Shown: positions 53,501-64,000 of the stretch, piece after piece | How positions within the stretch are numbered: position 1 is the stretch's first letter | Layout of the letters: each line of letters begins with the position of its first letter | Assembly: GCA_030704615.1 (NCBI GenBank) | Contig: CM060732.1 | Span: 56,897,053-56,961,052, forward strand | Length of the DNA: 64,000 nt | Source: Takakia lepidozioides | Lineage: Eukaryota; Streptophyta; Takakiopsida; Takakiales; Takakiaceae | Direction of reading: 5' to 3' | Program-made: the position numbers and the translations under genes | The notes under the pieces: generated by a model | The model's database searches: none | What the model was told of the DNA's origin: nothing | Seen by the model: only the letters and a program-made list of their open reading frames with translations

Positions 53501-56500
53501 CATCAATTCTCCTAGCCTGGAAGTGAAAGTGGGAGGTACTGCTCTTCTCATTTGTGCAGCGAAAGAACATCGTCAGGTAGCTATGGAGGCTCTGAATGAA
53601 GCTGGTTCTTTTTTGGGGCTTATCCAGTCCCTGGTTGATATGCTTGGGTTCAAGTCCAGTGAAGATACATCCGATAGCATCTCCGAGAGTGAAGAAGTTG
53701 GGGCTTCCAGAAGAAAGGAAGCTGACTTAGAGGGAACTGATGGTGATGTGTTTCTGGAGCATGACCCTGCAGCCATCTTGGGAGGAACAGTTGCTCTGTG
53801 GTTATTGTCTGTGATTGCATCCCATGATAGCAAGAGCAAAGTGGCAGTCATGGAAGCTGGTGCCATTGAAGTTCTGACTGAAAAACTTGCAATCTTTGCA
53901 CCCAATGCTCGGCAGGTAAGAATAATATTATTCTTTTTATCTGTATGTCTTTCCTCTATGGATGTTGTTCACAACCTACAGATAGAGACTGGCAGCTGGG
54001 AAAACCTGCAACGGGAGGACCGCCTATGTCCAGCTTGCACAGGGCGCAACCGGGAAATTGAAACTGAAGAACACTTCTTCTTCTATTGCCCTCTATACTA
54101 CGAGATCCGTGGGAGATTCCACTGTCTATTCCGCGGAACCCAATCTCTCACTGAAGTCTTCCACTATGAGGATCAGAAATGCTTGGCAGCCTGCACGAGG
54201 CCCCTTCACCCTTAGACAATCACTCCACCAATAGTTTTTATTCTTCGCTCTGGTATTTTGTTTCCTCTCATGTTCTCTTCCATTTTGTCCCATAAGCTGT
54301 ATGAGCTTTCCGCGGACGTTATAAATTCATTTCATTTTCTTTCTTCTTTCTCTGTCCTCTTGGGATGCACAGATTGTAGTGCATCCTAATCAACTAACAT
54401 AGATGTTAAAGCCATAAACCTTTCATTTACTAAGGACAATGGTTTAACCAGTCATGTGATGAGAGTACTGCACAATGCAACCTATGTTGGTCAAATGGTT
54501 GATTTCGACCATCGAACACAAGTAGTAGCCTTGTGGCCGTCGGTCCTCATGAGTGATGTACCCTTTTTTATCCTTACATTTGTGAGCTTGTAAGCTTTGT
54601 TCTGCCAAGCTATTTTTTGGCACTCTTTTTTATTTCTGACATTGACCTTGGCAGCATATGTGTTGTGTCAATCATTTTGGGTGCAAGTAAAACCGCTTTG
54701 CGTCATTCTTTCCCATGCCTTTGGTCGGAACAGTTAGTGTGTTGGTAATTGTGCTGTGAACATCTACTGCTTGAGCTAAACAATTTGTAATTGATGAGCT
54801 AGGCTGAAGTGGAGGACAATGGAAGTACATGGGTGAGTGCCTTGCTGCTGGCAATTCTGTTTCAAGACCGGGATGTGACACGTGCACCTGCAACAATGAG
54901 AGCCATACCATCTTTGGCAACTCTCCTGAAATCACAAGAGGCAATTGATCGTTATTTTGCAGCACAAGCATTAGCAAGTCTTGTGTGCAATGGCAGCCGT
55001 GGCACACTCCTGGCAGTAGCCAACTCGGGTGCTGCAGGCGGCCTCATTCCACTTCTGGGCAGTGTGGAGTCAGACATCAGCAATTTGGTGGCTTTATCAG
55101 AGGAGTTTGAACTAGTACCAAATCCTGACCAGGTGGCATTGGAGCGGCTCTTCCGAGTGGATGACATTCGGGTGGGGGCCACTGCACGGAAAGCTATCCC
55201 AGCGTTGGTGGATTTGTTGAAGCCGCTTCCTGATCATCCTGGGGCTCCTCCACTTGCCCTTAGTCTCTTGACTCAGGTGGCCAAGGGCAACAATGCTAAC
55301 AAGCTAGTTATGGCAGAGGCTGGGGCACTTGATGCATTGACCAAATACCTCTCCCTTGGCCCTCAAGATGCCATTGAAGAAGCCACAGCAGATCTATTGA
55401 GGATCTTATTTAGTAGTGCAGATCTGCGACGCCATGAATCAGCGGTGGGTGCTGTGGAGCAGTTGGTGGCTGTATTGCGATTGGGCACTCGGGGTGCACG
55501 TTACAGTGCTGCAAGGGCACTTCAGGGGCTATTTGCTGCTGAGAACATTAAGGTTGGGGATGCTGCTGGGCAAGCAGTGCCCCCCTTGGTAGAAATGTTG
55601 AGTTCTGGGTCAGAGAAAGAGCAGCGTGCTGCAATTGGTGCTCTAATTAAGCTTTCTGCAGACAATCCACCGAAGGCTTTGGCCATTGCAGATTCAGAAG
55701 CAAATGCAGTGGAAGGATTGTGCAGGGTGTTGCTGTCGGAATGCTCCCTTGAACTGAAAGAGGACACTGCAGAATTGTGCCGAATTCTGTTCAGCAATTC
55801 ACGGGTGCGCTCCACTCCTGCTGCAACCTGCTGCATTCCACCCCTGGTTGCTCTGCTAGATGCAGACTCAAGCACCGCGCAGTATGCTGGTGCTCGTGCA
55901 CTGGACAACCTTTTGGATGACGAGCAGCAGGCTGAGGCTGTTGCAGCCAATGGGGCAGTTGTGCCCCTTGTAAAACTGGTCAGTGGATCCAACTATACAC
56001 TACATGAGGCGGCAGTAAGTGGGCTTATCAAACTGGCAAAGGATCGTCCCCTGTGCAAGCTGGATATGGTGAAAGCTGGGGTGATTGATAACGTTCTTGA
56101 GGTTCTGCCAGTTGCACCAGATTCACTTTGTGGGCTTAGCGCTGAGCTGCTACGTATATTGACTAACAACAGCAGCATTGCCAAAGGAGTTGCTGCAGCC
56201 AAGGTGGTGGAGCCACTGTTCTTGGCTCTCACGCGTGCTGAATTGAGCACCTCTGGGCAGCACAGTGCAATGCAGGTGTTGGTTAATATTCTGGAAAAGC
56301 CCCAGCGCCTTGCCAGTCAAAACCTAACTCCCATGCAGGCTATTGAACCACTTGTCCTGCTACTTGACTCTCCATCACAGCCCGTCCAACAACTCGCCGC
56401 AGAGCTACTCTCCCATCTTCTGGCACAAGAGCATTTTCAGAGGGATATTGTAACTCAACAAGCAGTGGTTCCCCTTGTACGGCTGGTCGGAGTTGGCGTG

Positions 56501-58603
56501 CAGAGCTTACAGAAGGAAGCACTGAAGGCCCTGGAGAGTGCATCAAATAGTTGGCCCAATGCAGTGGCGGATGCAGGGGGCATAGTGGAGCTTTCCGCCC
56601 TCATTCTGCAAGTGGATCCTCAGCCTCCACATGCCCTTTTGGAAGCAGCAGCACTGGTGCTTTCCAATGTGCTCCGTTTCAGCTCACAGTATTATCTCAA
56701 AGTACCAGTGGCGGTGCTTGTGAAGTTGCTGCGCTCAACCTGTGAGGCAACAGTGGTGGTGGCACTGAGTGCACTGCTAGTTCTGGAGAGGGATGATGCA
56801 TCTAGTGCTGAAGGCATGGCTGAGACAGGTGCAGTGGAGGCACTGTTGGAGCTACTACGGTGCCATCAGTGCGAGGAAACTGCGGCACGCCTTGTGGAGG
56901 CCTTGTTCAACAACGTCAAAGTTCGTGACATGAAGGTGGCCAAACTTGCCATTGCACCTTTGTCACAGTACTTGCTCGACCCACAGACACGAATGCAGCC
57001 AGCAAGGCTGTTGGCAGCATTGGCATTAGGGGATCTGTTTCAGCATGAGGGCCTGTCTCGCAGTAGTGATGCAGTGTCAGCCTGCCGTGCTTTGGTGAGC
57101 TTGTTGGAGGATCAACCAACTGAAGAAATGAAGATGGTGGCTGTGTGCGCGCTGCAGAACTTGGTGTGCAACAGCCGCTCCAACAAGCGTGCAGTGGCTG
57201 AGGCTGGTGGTATTCAGGTGGTGCAAGAGCTCCTGGCCTCAAGCAATTCGGAAACTGCAGGGCAAGCTGCTGCATTGATCAAGCTTGTCTTTTCAAACCA
57301 TACCATTCAAGAGTATGCCTCGAGTGAAATTATTCGGGCTCTGGCAGGTAAAGCACTTGCAGACCTTCCCCGGTATTGGTATAACCTTGTAAGCTTGATT
57401 AGTAGTGTCATTCTGATTGGCTGATTGTGTATTGTGTGGTACAGCTGCCCTTGAGAAGGATTTGTGGGCAACAGCATCAGTGAATGAGGATGTTGTGAAG
57501 GCCATGACAGTAATGCTTGGAAACTTTGGCCGGTTGCGCTGCACGGATGCTGCCACACACAGTATCGCGCAGCTGGTGGGTGCACTAAAGGCTGGCAATG
57601 AAGGAGCACAGGAAGCAGCACTAGAGGCTTTGTTCCTACTACGTCAAGCCTGGTCCTCCAGTCCTGCGGAGGTGGGAAAAGCACAAGCCATGGCAGCGGC
57701 AGAAGCCATTCCTGTGCTGCAACTGTTGATGAGGACAGGCCCCCCACGCTTTCAGGACAAGGCAGACAGCCTGCTGCAGTGCCTGCCAGGAAGCTTGGTG
57801 GTTACTGTTAAGGGAGGCGAGAATCTCAAGCAATCCATGGGCAGTACAAATGCCTTTTGTAAGCTCACACTTGGAAGTGGTCCTCCTCGACAAACCAAGG
57901 TGTGTTTCACTATCTTGCTCCAAAGTGGTGATCAGGAACTAGTTTATCCTTCCTGTTTATATGTGGTTAATCTACTAGTTATGATTTGAGTCGTCAGCCA
58001 AAATGATGGGTAGTACTACAATACACTTAAAATCTCTATGGAAGGGGAGGCCCTAGTTGAACTGCACACCTCTCCTTTGTAGGCTGCGAGATGCATGCTG
58101 GATGTTGATGCCATGATGATCTAATAATGGTGATCGGATTGTTTCATGGTGATACAGGTTGTGAATCACAGTACGACCCCAGAGTGGAAGCAGGGTTTTG
58201 CATGGGCATTTGATACCCCTCCGAAAGGCCAAAAGCTTCATATTTCATGCAAGAGCAAGAATGCATTTGGCAAGGTTCGTGGTCCCACTGCGCGTCTCCT
58301 TTTTCCCTAGGTGTTATCTACTTGTTTCTTATCATGGGCCTGCCAGATCCTTGTACTCTTTGTCTTGGACTGTTACATGGGGGCTGGCTCGATTGTAAAC
58401 AAGGGAAAACAAAGAGCACACAATGTCTGCTGTTGAAGTGGTGTCTAAATGGGTTGCAGGGATCACTCGGAAAGGTTACCATTCAAATTGACCGAGTGGT
58501 GATGCTGGGAACAATAAGTGGACAGTATACGCTGCTGCCTGACTCCAACCGGGATGGCTCATCTCGAACCCTGGAAATTGAGTTCCAGTGGTCTAATCGT
58601 TGA
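50563..58603 (+). CDS. CSI1: CELLULOSE SYNTHASE INTERACTIVE protein (CSI1/POM2), armadillo repeats plus C2 domain, six exons
   Basis: Exons: 50563-50648, 50840-53915, 54803-57347, 57445-57899, 58158-58274 and 58460-58603. Phases agree and give 2140 residues (Arabidopsis CSI1 has about 2150). The short first exon encodes [10 protein letters not shown], then TPRTPRTP, and splices in frame to [12 protein letters not shown] and [18 protein letters not shown], like the Arabidopsis N-terminus. Armadillo repeats fill residues from about 40 to 2000 ([70 protein letters not shown]). The C2 domain spans about 2018-2138 ([39 protein letters not shown]). CSI1 links plasma-membrane cellulose synthase complexes to cortical microtubules and sets microfibril direction. 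An acidic linker ([13 protein letters not shown]) precedes intron 2, which holds a LINE fragment. Internal ATG 50862 was not chosen as the start because the upstream exon is conserved and in frame. Confidence 0.96.
53990..54350 (+). mobile_element. LINE 3'-end fragment in CSI1 intron 2
   Basis: It reads [20 protein letters not shown], then [20 protein letters not shown] and [17 protein letters not shown]. This is the most complete copy of the RT C-terminal CxxC/HFFFxCP region in the window. An untranslated tail ends near ATTCATTTCATTTTC. The CSI1 exon frame happens to read through the donor (53916) into it, which would append LINE residues if intron 2 were retained. Confidence 0.75.
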
Positions 58604-59606
58604 ATCTGTGAGTCGGAAGACATGGTACATTGTAGTGGATGGGTTAGTTAGGCAGCCATTATTTGAATTTTGTATGATGATGTAGAGGTGGCATTAATAT
58701 GGTGTCTTCTCAGACTGTCGAATTGGCAACCTCTAGGACAATTGTTCGGAGGTCCATGTACATGGCAAAGGGTCTGAACATGAAGTGCACTGCGTAATTG
58801 TTGAAATGTGGGAGATGACAAGATTGTAGGCCTTTGATCTTCCTGAGGGGCAAGTCTTCACCTGCACTACGTCCACATGTAGGCTGAAAAATGGGTCCAA
58901 CCCATCTGGCAGGGATTTTATGCCTTCTTTTATTTGGCACTGATCTTTAAAGTAGAGTAGTCATATATCTCACGTTGTGGCTCTTTTTTGCCTGCCATTG
59001 TGGCTTTGTCCAGTAAAACATAGGTCCAAGGGGATGACTATTCATCCAAATCAAGCTGCTCAGCATTTTTGGGATTTCCATATCCTTCAAACCCGATATT
59101 GTAACCAATTAGAGATAAGAGGCCAGACTTTTCCCCAGTTGTTATTCCTCCTTTGTATATAGGAAGGATTCCAGCAAGTAGTTGAGCTTGTCTAGGTGAT
59201 TGTTGAGCTTTAGTAGTCAATAAAGTATTTGAGACCTTCGGACTGGTTCAAAGTGCGAAATGCTACACAGGATTGTTATGGTTAGCATCTGCATTCCCTA
59301 AGGAGCAGGTCTTGCAGAGGTTGTGGCACCACAATAGGAGTTGATCTTGAATGTTGATTGTATCATAGGACACCACTTCACAGTTCAGGTTGATGTAGTG
59401 CGTGTTTTTTCTGCCTCTTGCCTCTCTGACCTTTGACATGGCGTTGTTCTGCAATGGGATTGCCCATTTAAGTCATCATGGAACCACTCTATTGAGGAAG
59501 GAGAGCGATCCCTCAAGCCATTTGAATTTACAGCAATTCTTCTTAGATTTTGCTGTGTGCCTTTGTGATGTTGGGGATACTGACGCAGCTAAAGCTGGAA
59601 AGGGAC
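58604..59606. other. Intergenic region between convergent CSI1 and the gene at 59607
   Basis: It presumably holds both 3' UTRs. No other feature was seen. Confidence 0.55.
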
Positions 59607-60362
59607 TCAGCCCACTAAGTATGAGACTGAAGTGCTTGCATGAGCATGTTCCCCTCCATGTGCATTCTGGGCAACTATGTGCAAACCACGCCTACTTCCT
59701 AGCTCTGAGAAATCAATACTTCCTCCAGTCCTTTGACGTGGCACCCTCTCCTGAGAATTTCTTTCAGAGTGTATCTCTTTGAAGTCGACCTGTTCTGATG
59801 AAATCAAGGAGGCCACAAGACCACCTCCCTTAAGCTTCTGAGGAACAGATTTTAAACCCTCATTTGCAGCTTGTAGTTCTAGTTCCGAATCTGATTCTGT
59901 GTCAGGCTCAGAAAGGCGATCCTCATTGTCTGGCACTGGTACTGGAGTTGGAAATGACAGTGTAGAGTGATGAACCCGTCCACCTGACCTCACCAAGAAC
60001 ATCTCCAGATCCTTTCTGGGCTGGTGCTGATTAATATCGGGAGCTGGTTCTGCCTCTGGATTGATCATGTAGCCGCATGAGGCGGACTGTAAGGAACTAA
60101 ATATGGGATTTACAAAGGCATTATCACGAATTCCATTTCCAACTTTATGGGAAGCGAGAATTTGAAGGTTCTTTTGGGACTTCATGAGGGAGAATTCTGA
60201 AGAAGCAGCGCACACATTCAGGAGGAGCTCAACAGTCCGCAAATCGTCCTTTATACCCTTCACTTCGTATTCAAGTTCTTTCCGATCTGGTTCAATAGCC
60301 AGCAGCCCCTTCACTTTGAACAACGCCTCCTCAATCAGCCTTTTCTTATTTGTCAGAGAAGC
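59607..60362 (-). CDS. Terminal exon of an unidentified gene (251 codons)
   Basis: On the minus strand an AG acceptor at 60364-60363 opens a phase-0 exon beginning ASLTNKKRLIEEALFKVKGL, then EPDRKELEYEVKGIKDDLRT, a charged helical or coiled-coil segment. The remainder is polar and probably disordered (TPVPVPDNEDRLSEPDTESD). It ends at TAA/TAG-type stop 59607. The composition and the good acceptor argue for a real exon. I do not recognise the family, and no upstream exon could be placed with confidence between 60363 and 63424. The open frame on the opposite strand (59402-59782) is taken as its shadow. Confidence 0.5.
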   Translation of the reverse strand, partial: ASLTNKKRLIEEALFKVKGLLAIEPDRKELEYEVKGIKDDLRTVELLLNVCAASSEFSLMKSQKNLQILASHKVGNGIRDNAFVNPIFSSLQSASCGYMINPEAEPAPDINQHQPRKDLEMFLVRSGGRVHHSTLSFPTPVPVPDNEDRLSEPDTESDSELELQAANEGLKSVPQKLKGGGLVASLISSEQVDFKEIHSERNSQERVPRQRTGGSIDFSELGSRRGLHIVAQNAHGGEHAHASTSVSYLVG

Positions 60363-63300
60363 CTGGTAGTTGAGATTACAATATTGTTAGCAGTCTTCTA
60401 AGCCTTCGTAGACAGGCTTATACTATACACACTATCAAGCTCCTATCAAATAGGGCTGGAACCTGCCACAGTATTTGATACAATGAAGCATTTCATGCTC
60501 TTACAGAAGGTGATGACTGTCTAAAAGATGATTCGGAGTCCCAGCCTAAAGGCAGGGCCATCATAATGTAGGCAATTAGCTTCATCTTTTGGATTTATCC
60601 CTTCCCTTGTAGACCTATGCATTGCATGAATAGTCCTACGCCTTCACCTCTTTGGAATTGTTGTTCTTGTTGCTAAAACCAATTGCTAGAAGCTCTCCAC
60701 CTTTAGATCGAAGAGCTGTTACAAACCCGGTATGTGATATCCCGCGCACGTTTGACTTGAGGTTGTCCACCACAAAGCCGGGGTGTATCCAAAGGATGTT
60801 TGCGCCAATACCTTATGCACATCCAAACACATATGGTCATCCCAGCCAAGAATCCACCGACTATGGGCATACTGATCGTGAAGCTTACTATGTTGTTATC
60901 ATGGATATCTGCACATATTTGACAATGAAAATGTCATGAGTTCACGACTTGGTTCATTATCGATCAAGTCAAGAATAAGCATTTCTGTTACAGGACCAGT
61001 CTGTAAGTGCTCTCACTGCCTAGTGCCAAGGACTACTGCAACATGATACAACATGATTACAAGAGGGGAGCTAGATAACAGAGCTCTAGAAAGAGAGACA
61101 CACTTGTAAGATGACGGTGATGAGTGAGGATAAATGGCGCTCTCGAGCAGCACACCGGTGAATTCCACATCGCAAAGTAAAAATATACGAGAAAACCAAG
61201 AAACTTCATAGCTTTGGACCCCATGCCGTCAACAACAATGAAGAGCAAGTACACCTTGGATCTTCAATTTGAGGCAATTACAACAGGTCTGGGCAGCATC
61301 AGCTTTTCCTTTGCTCCGAGCACACCAATGTCGGGATGATCCCAGGAAAATTTCTGTAAGAAAGTCCTTTAGATGTGGGCTGCCTGAAGCCACCCTCTCT
61401 GGACTACAATATGGACTGTAGCTCTGAGCTTAAGGACAGATGTTATTGAAAAGGTTATGTGAAGGATAACACTGGAGAGTATACAGTTGCCAAAAAGTTA
61501 AGTCTGAGCATTTCAGGGCACTTCCATGCAATATGGTTTAAAAGCAAGCGGTTAGCCATGAAACAACTTTTTCTCTCTTGCCATCTTTTCAACATCTTAG
61601 TGAGAGAGCAACACAGTCCAAATTCTGCCCTATTACACAAAGACTCCTGCAATTTCAGGAACAGTGAACAATCCATCTATGTTTTCCTCTTTGACCAGAC
61701 TTTGAATGGGTCATTATCATGATAGACCATCACACTTAGACCCAAGTGCTACAAATAATGAGGTGTTCCAGAACTTAAGAGAATGCAGATATCCTCCATG
61801 TCCTTCATTTACAAATTATGAAGGAACGAGATCCACATGTATTTAATCTCCCACTATTCCATGTGGTCATTCATGAATATCTCCCACCTTACACTGATCA
61901 CATGTGTGATAGTTTCAAGCTTGAACAGAAAAGTATATGAGGTGCCTTCCACCTCCAGTTACAAAACCATTGTGTCTTCCCCTACTTTCCGAAAAATTGT
62001 GGGCGTTCCGCCATTCATGAATGCTGCACTCGGATGAGCGTTTGAGATTGGAAGAGGCACAGGAAATTCTAATGATCAAGATCAAAAAGTTCTCTCTCAT
62101 CCTCGCACGCATTTGGCATCAAACTAATAAACAATTGGATGGTTCAAATCGCCCTTTAAACTGAAATGATATACCAACACTTGCCCTTCACATGCTTGGA
62201 AACAAAATCTTAAGCAACATATGGCCCTTCACAAATGAATTTACGGTGAATTTCTGCAGAGTCGCTGAACTAGGGTTACGTGACGAGGTGAGACACCCAC
62301 ATGGTTGCCTTTCCTACATTCAGAGAAGCAAAGAACAGCTTGTAATGTCTGCTGAGACGAGTTCACATGCACCTTTGCTTGTGGGGCCATAGTGAATCCA
62401 CAAATCGATGAATCGTTCTGCTTATTTTAATCGAGGATTGTGGTGGCTCAAAATCTTCCCGTTCCCAGTGAGATTTGCCGATGACTCCTGGAACAATCTG
62501 AACTAAATTCTAAGAATTATTTCAACAATTCAGCCTCACTGAATGAACCCGTTTTGGGAGGGCGTATAGATTTGTAAAACCCAACAGACCTCTCACCCGC
62601 CCAACATTGGAATGAACTGAGCTTGCATGAGTCAACGTCCGTGGCCACACCTTATGATTGATGCTCAAACCATGGAGACTTGTGAAGACTGAATTAGTGG
62701 GGATTCGGCACCACACAGATAACACCATCGGCTGTCAAACATTAGAACACTAGAGAGATTCCGATGCATACCCGTAGTTTCGGAACAGTTGAGATGAAGG
62801 ATCGCTGCCTTGGTAACCAGCACAGAGCGTGCCAGATAGGGTGCCAGATAGCACAACGGTCTGGCTGTCACTACTAGATGTGAACTGAATACTTGCCATA
62901 CTTTTATGAATCGATAGTGAAGACTTCAACCCTGCGGAGATCCCTGCACTTCACCGGTAGCTGAGCCATATAGGCGTGTTAGAATTGATAGCAACAAAGA
63001 CTAAAGTGTAAGCTCTCCACTCAACCATAGAAACCACTATCGTACTCTCTCTTGACAATAGATTAACGTACCTGCGCTGTCCCATAATAATTAAATCCAA
63101 AAAAAGGCTGCCAAAAAATCTGAAATTATTACCCTTCCAGGGCCGAATGTCAAGCAAATTTGACCCCAAGACCTGCCCTGTCAAAATTTCCTATATTACC
63201 ATTACACTAGGCATGCACAAAAGCAAATTTGCTGAGTTTTTATTATTTATAATAATCACTGCCGGAATTGCAGAAATTCCAAAAAAGCCTGTCGGACCCC

Positions 63301-63424
63301 TTCTTCAAGAAAAATTAAATAGTCCGGCAGGGTCCTGACGATTAATATAGGCAAGTACGGTAGTGGCTTCACCCGAGCTTATTCATGAACATCTTAGAGA
63401 GTTTAGATCTCTATGATCTATTTA
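60363..63424. other. Gene-poor region, possibly introns or upstream exons of the 59607 gene
   Basis: No convincing exon was found on either strand. Short frames lack family resemblance. If the minus-strand gene is real, its 5' exons should lie in or beyond this stretch. Confidence 0.45.
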
Positions 63425-63736
63425 GAGCCACTTTACACTAGGGACCAAGACCAAGACCAAGCGGAAATGGAGCATTCTTATTGGCCGAGGGCCGAAAATT
63501 GGTCCCAAAGGCTTTACACTAGGGACCAAGCCCAAAAGACCAAAGCGGGCCAATATGCTTACGTGGCACCTACTTTTGGCGCGAACTTCTTGGTCCACAC
63601 CAAGGAAAAGGAACCCTCCTGATAGCTGGGCCCAACTATTTGCCTCCGGACCAAGACATCGGACCAAGACCAGCCCAAGAGTGGCACTTCTCGGTCCCAC
63701 GCTTTCTTGGTCTTGGTCCCTAGTGTAAAGTGGCCC
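63425..63736. mobile_element. Tourist-like MITE (PIF/Harbinger type), 312 bp
   Basis: The left terminus reads GAGCCACTTTACACTAGGGA. The reverse complement of the right terminus reads GGGCCACTTTACACTAGGGA. The inverted match covers about 31 bp with one mismatch. TTA target duplications flank it (63422-63424 and 63737-63739), as expected for PIF/Harbinger elements. An internal direct copy of the terminus (TTTACACTAGGGACCAAG, about 63513-63530) suggests an internal duplication. No coding capacity. Confidence 0.88.
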
Positions 63737-63739
63737 TTA

Positions 63740-64000
63740 GTCACTTCCATTGCGTACTATTGTTACCATTCTAACCATTCACCTTCTAGTAGTGAGTTCA
63801 ATGGTGGTCTCTTAGTCTTCTAGATATTTGGCCTTCTCGAGGAAATGTTTAACTGCTTCCAACACTCCCATTTAGTTAAATCGTATCAAACTACTTTTTC
63901 ATTTGTCTTTGGAGAAACCACTTCCAAAAGTGGGTAAGTGGGTTTTTTTTTTTTTTCCACTTGTGATGTGTTTTGTTCATAGTAGACTCTTCATCAAAAT
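63740..64000. other. Right-edge sequence without recognised features
   Basis: AT-rich. A T run of about 15 lies at 63943-63957. No gene is visible before the window ends. Confidence 0.6.

Noticed and set aside
59402-59782. Plus-strand 126-codon frame
   Set aside because: Overlaps the better-supported minus-strand exon for half its length, with no recognised family.
1-64000. CRISPR arrays, bacterial operons, riboswitches or organellar DNA
   Set aside because: None seen. Repeats are transposon-derived or microsatellite, and the genes are spliced nuclear plant genes.

Overview
This is nuclear DNA of a land plant. Its genes are intron-rich with GT-AG boundaries. They include a plant-type P0 stalk protein, a plant polypyrimidine-tract-binding protein and a full-length CELLULOSE SYNTHASE INTERACTIVE (CSI1/POM2) protein. 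The retrotransposons, and a DNMT3-like rather than DRM-like methyltransferase inside one of them, fit a non-flowering lineage such as a bryophyte or lycophyte. The species cannot be named from the sequence alone.

Layout. 1-893 (-): PAP2-family lipid/isoprenoid phosphate phosphatase, running off the left edge. 4409-6871 (-): ribosomal protein P0, five exons. 7472-10969 (+): Vid27/DEM-family protein, six exons, divergent from P0 across a 600-bp promoter. 12135-17903 (-): PTB-type splicing regulator with three RRMs, ten exons. 18919-20820: short repeats and a GC-rich terminal-inverted-repeat element. 20821-37075: a retrotransposon island. 39290-45307 (+): large plant protein of unknown function with four SUMO-interacting motifs, five exons. 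50563-58603 (+): CSI1, six exons, 2140 residues. 59607-60362 (-): last exon of an unidentified gene. The rest is intergenic sequence with a tRNA-derived SINE, LINE 3' fragments, microsatellites and a Tourist-like MITE at 63425-63736.

The most unusual object is the decayed outer Ty3/gypsy-type element at about 20821-36496. Its gag/protease frame continues without a frame change into a complete C5 cytosine DNA methyltransferase domain (25338-26357), with motifs in the order I, IV, VI, VIII, X as in DNMT3. Reverse transcriptase, RNase H and integrase follow, and then a PHD finger (about 35562-35785) where chromoviruses carry a chromodomain. The element therefore once encoded both a DNA-methylation writer and a probable histone-tail reader. 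A younger chromovirus (26526-32587; 438-bp LTRs with five differences, initiator-Met primer site, chromodomain) is nested between the methyltransferase and the reverse transcriptase. Its leader holds an extra open frame that resembles an R3H domain.

The host genes look like a euchromatic housekeeping and development set (translation, splicing, membrane lipid, cell-wall synthesis). The transposable elements lie mainly in the 18.6-37 kb gap and in introns.
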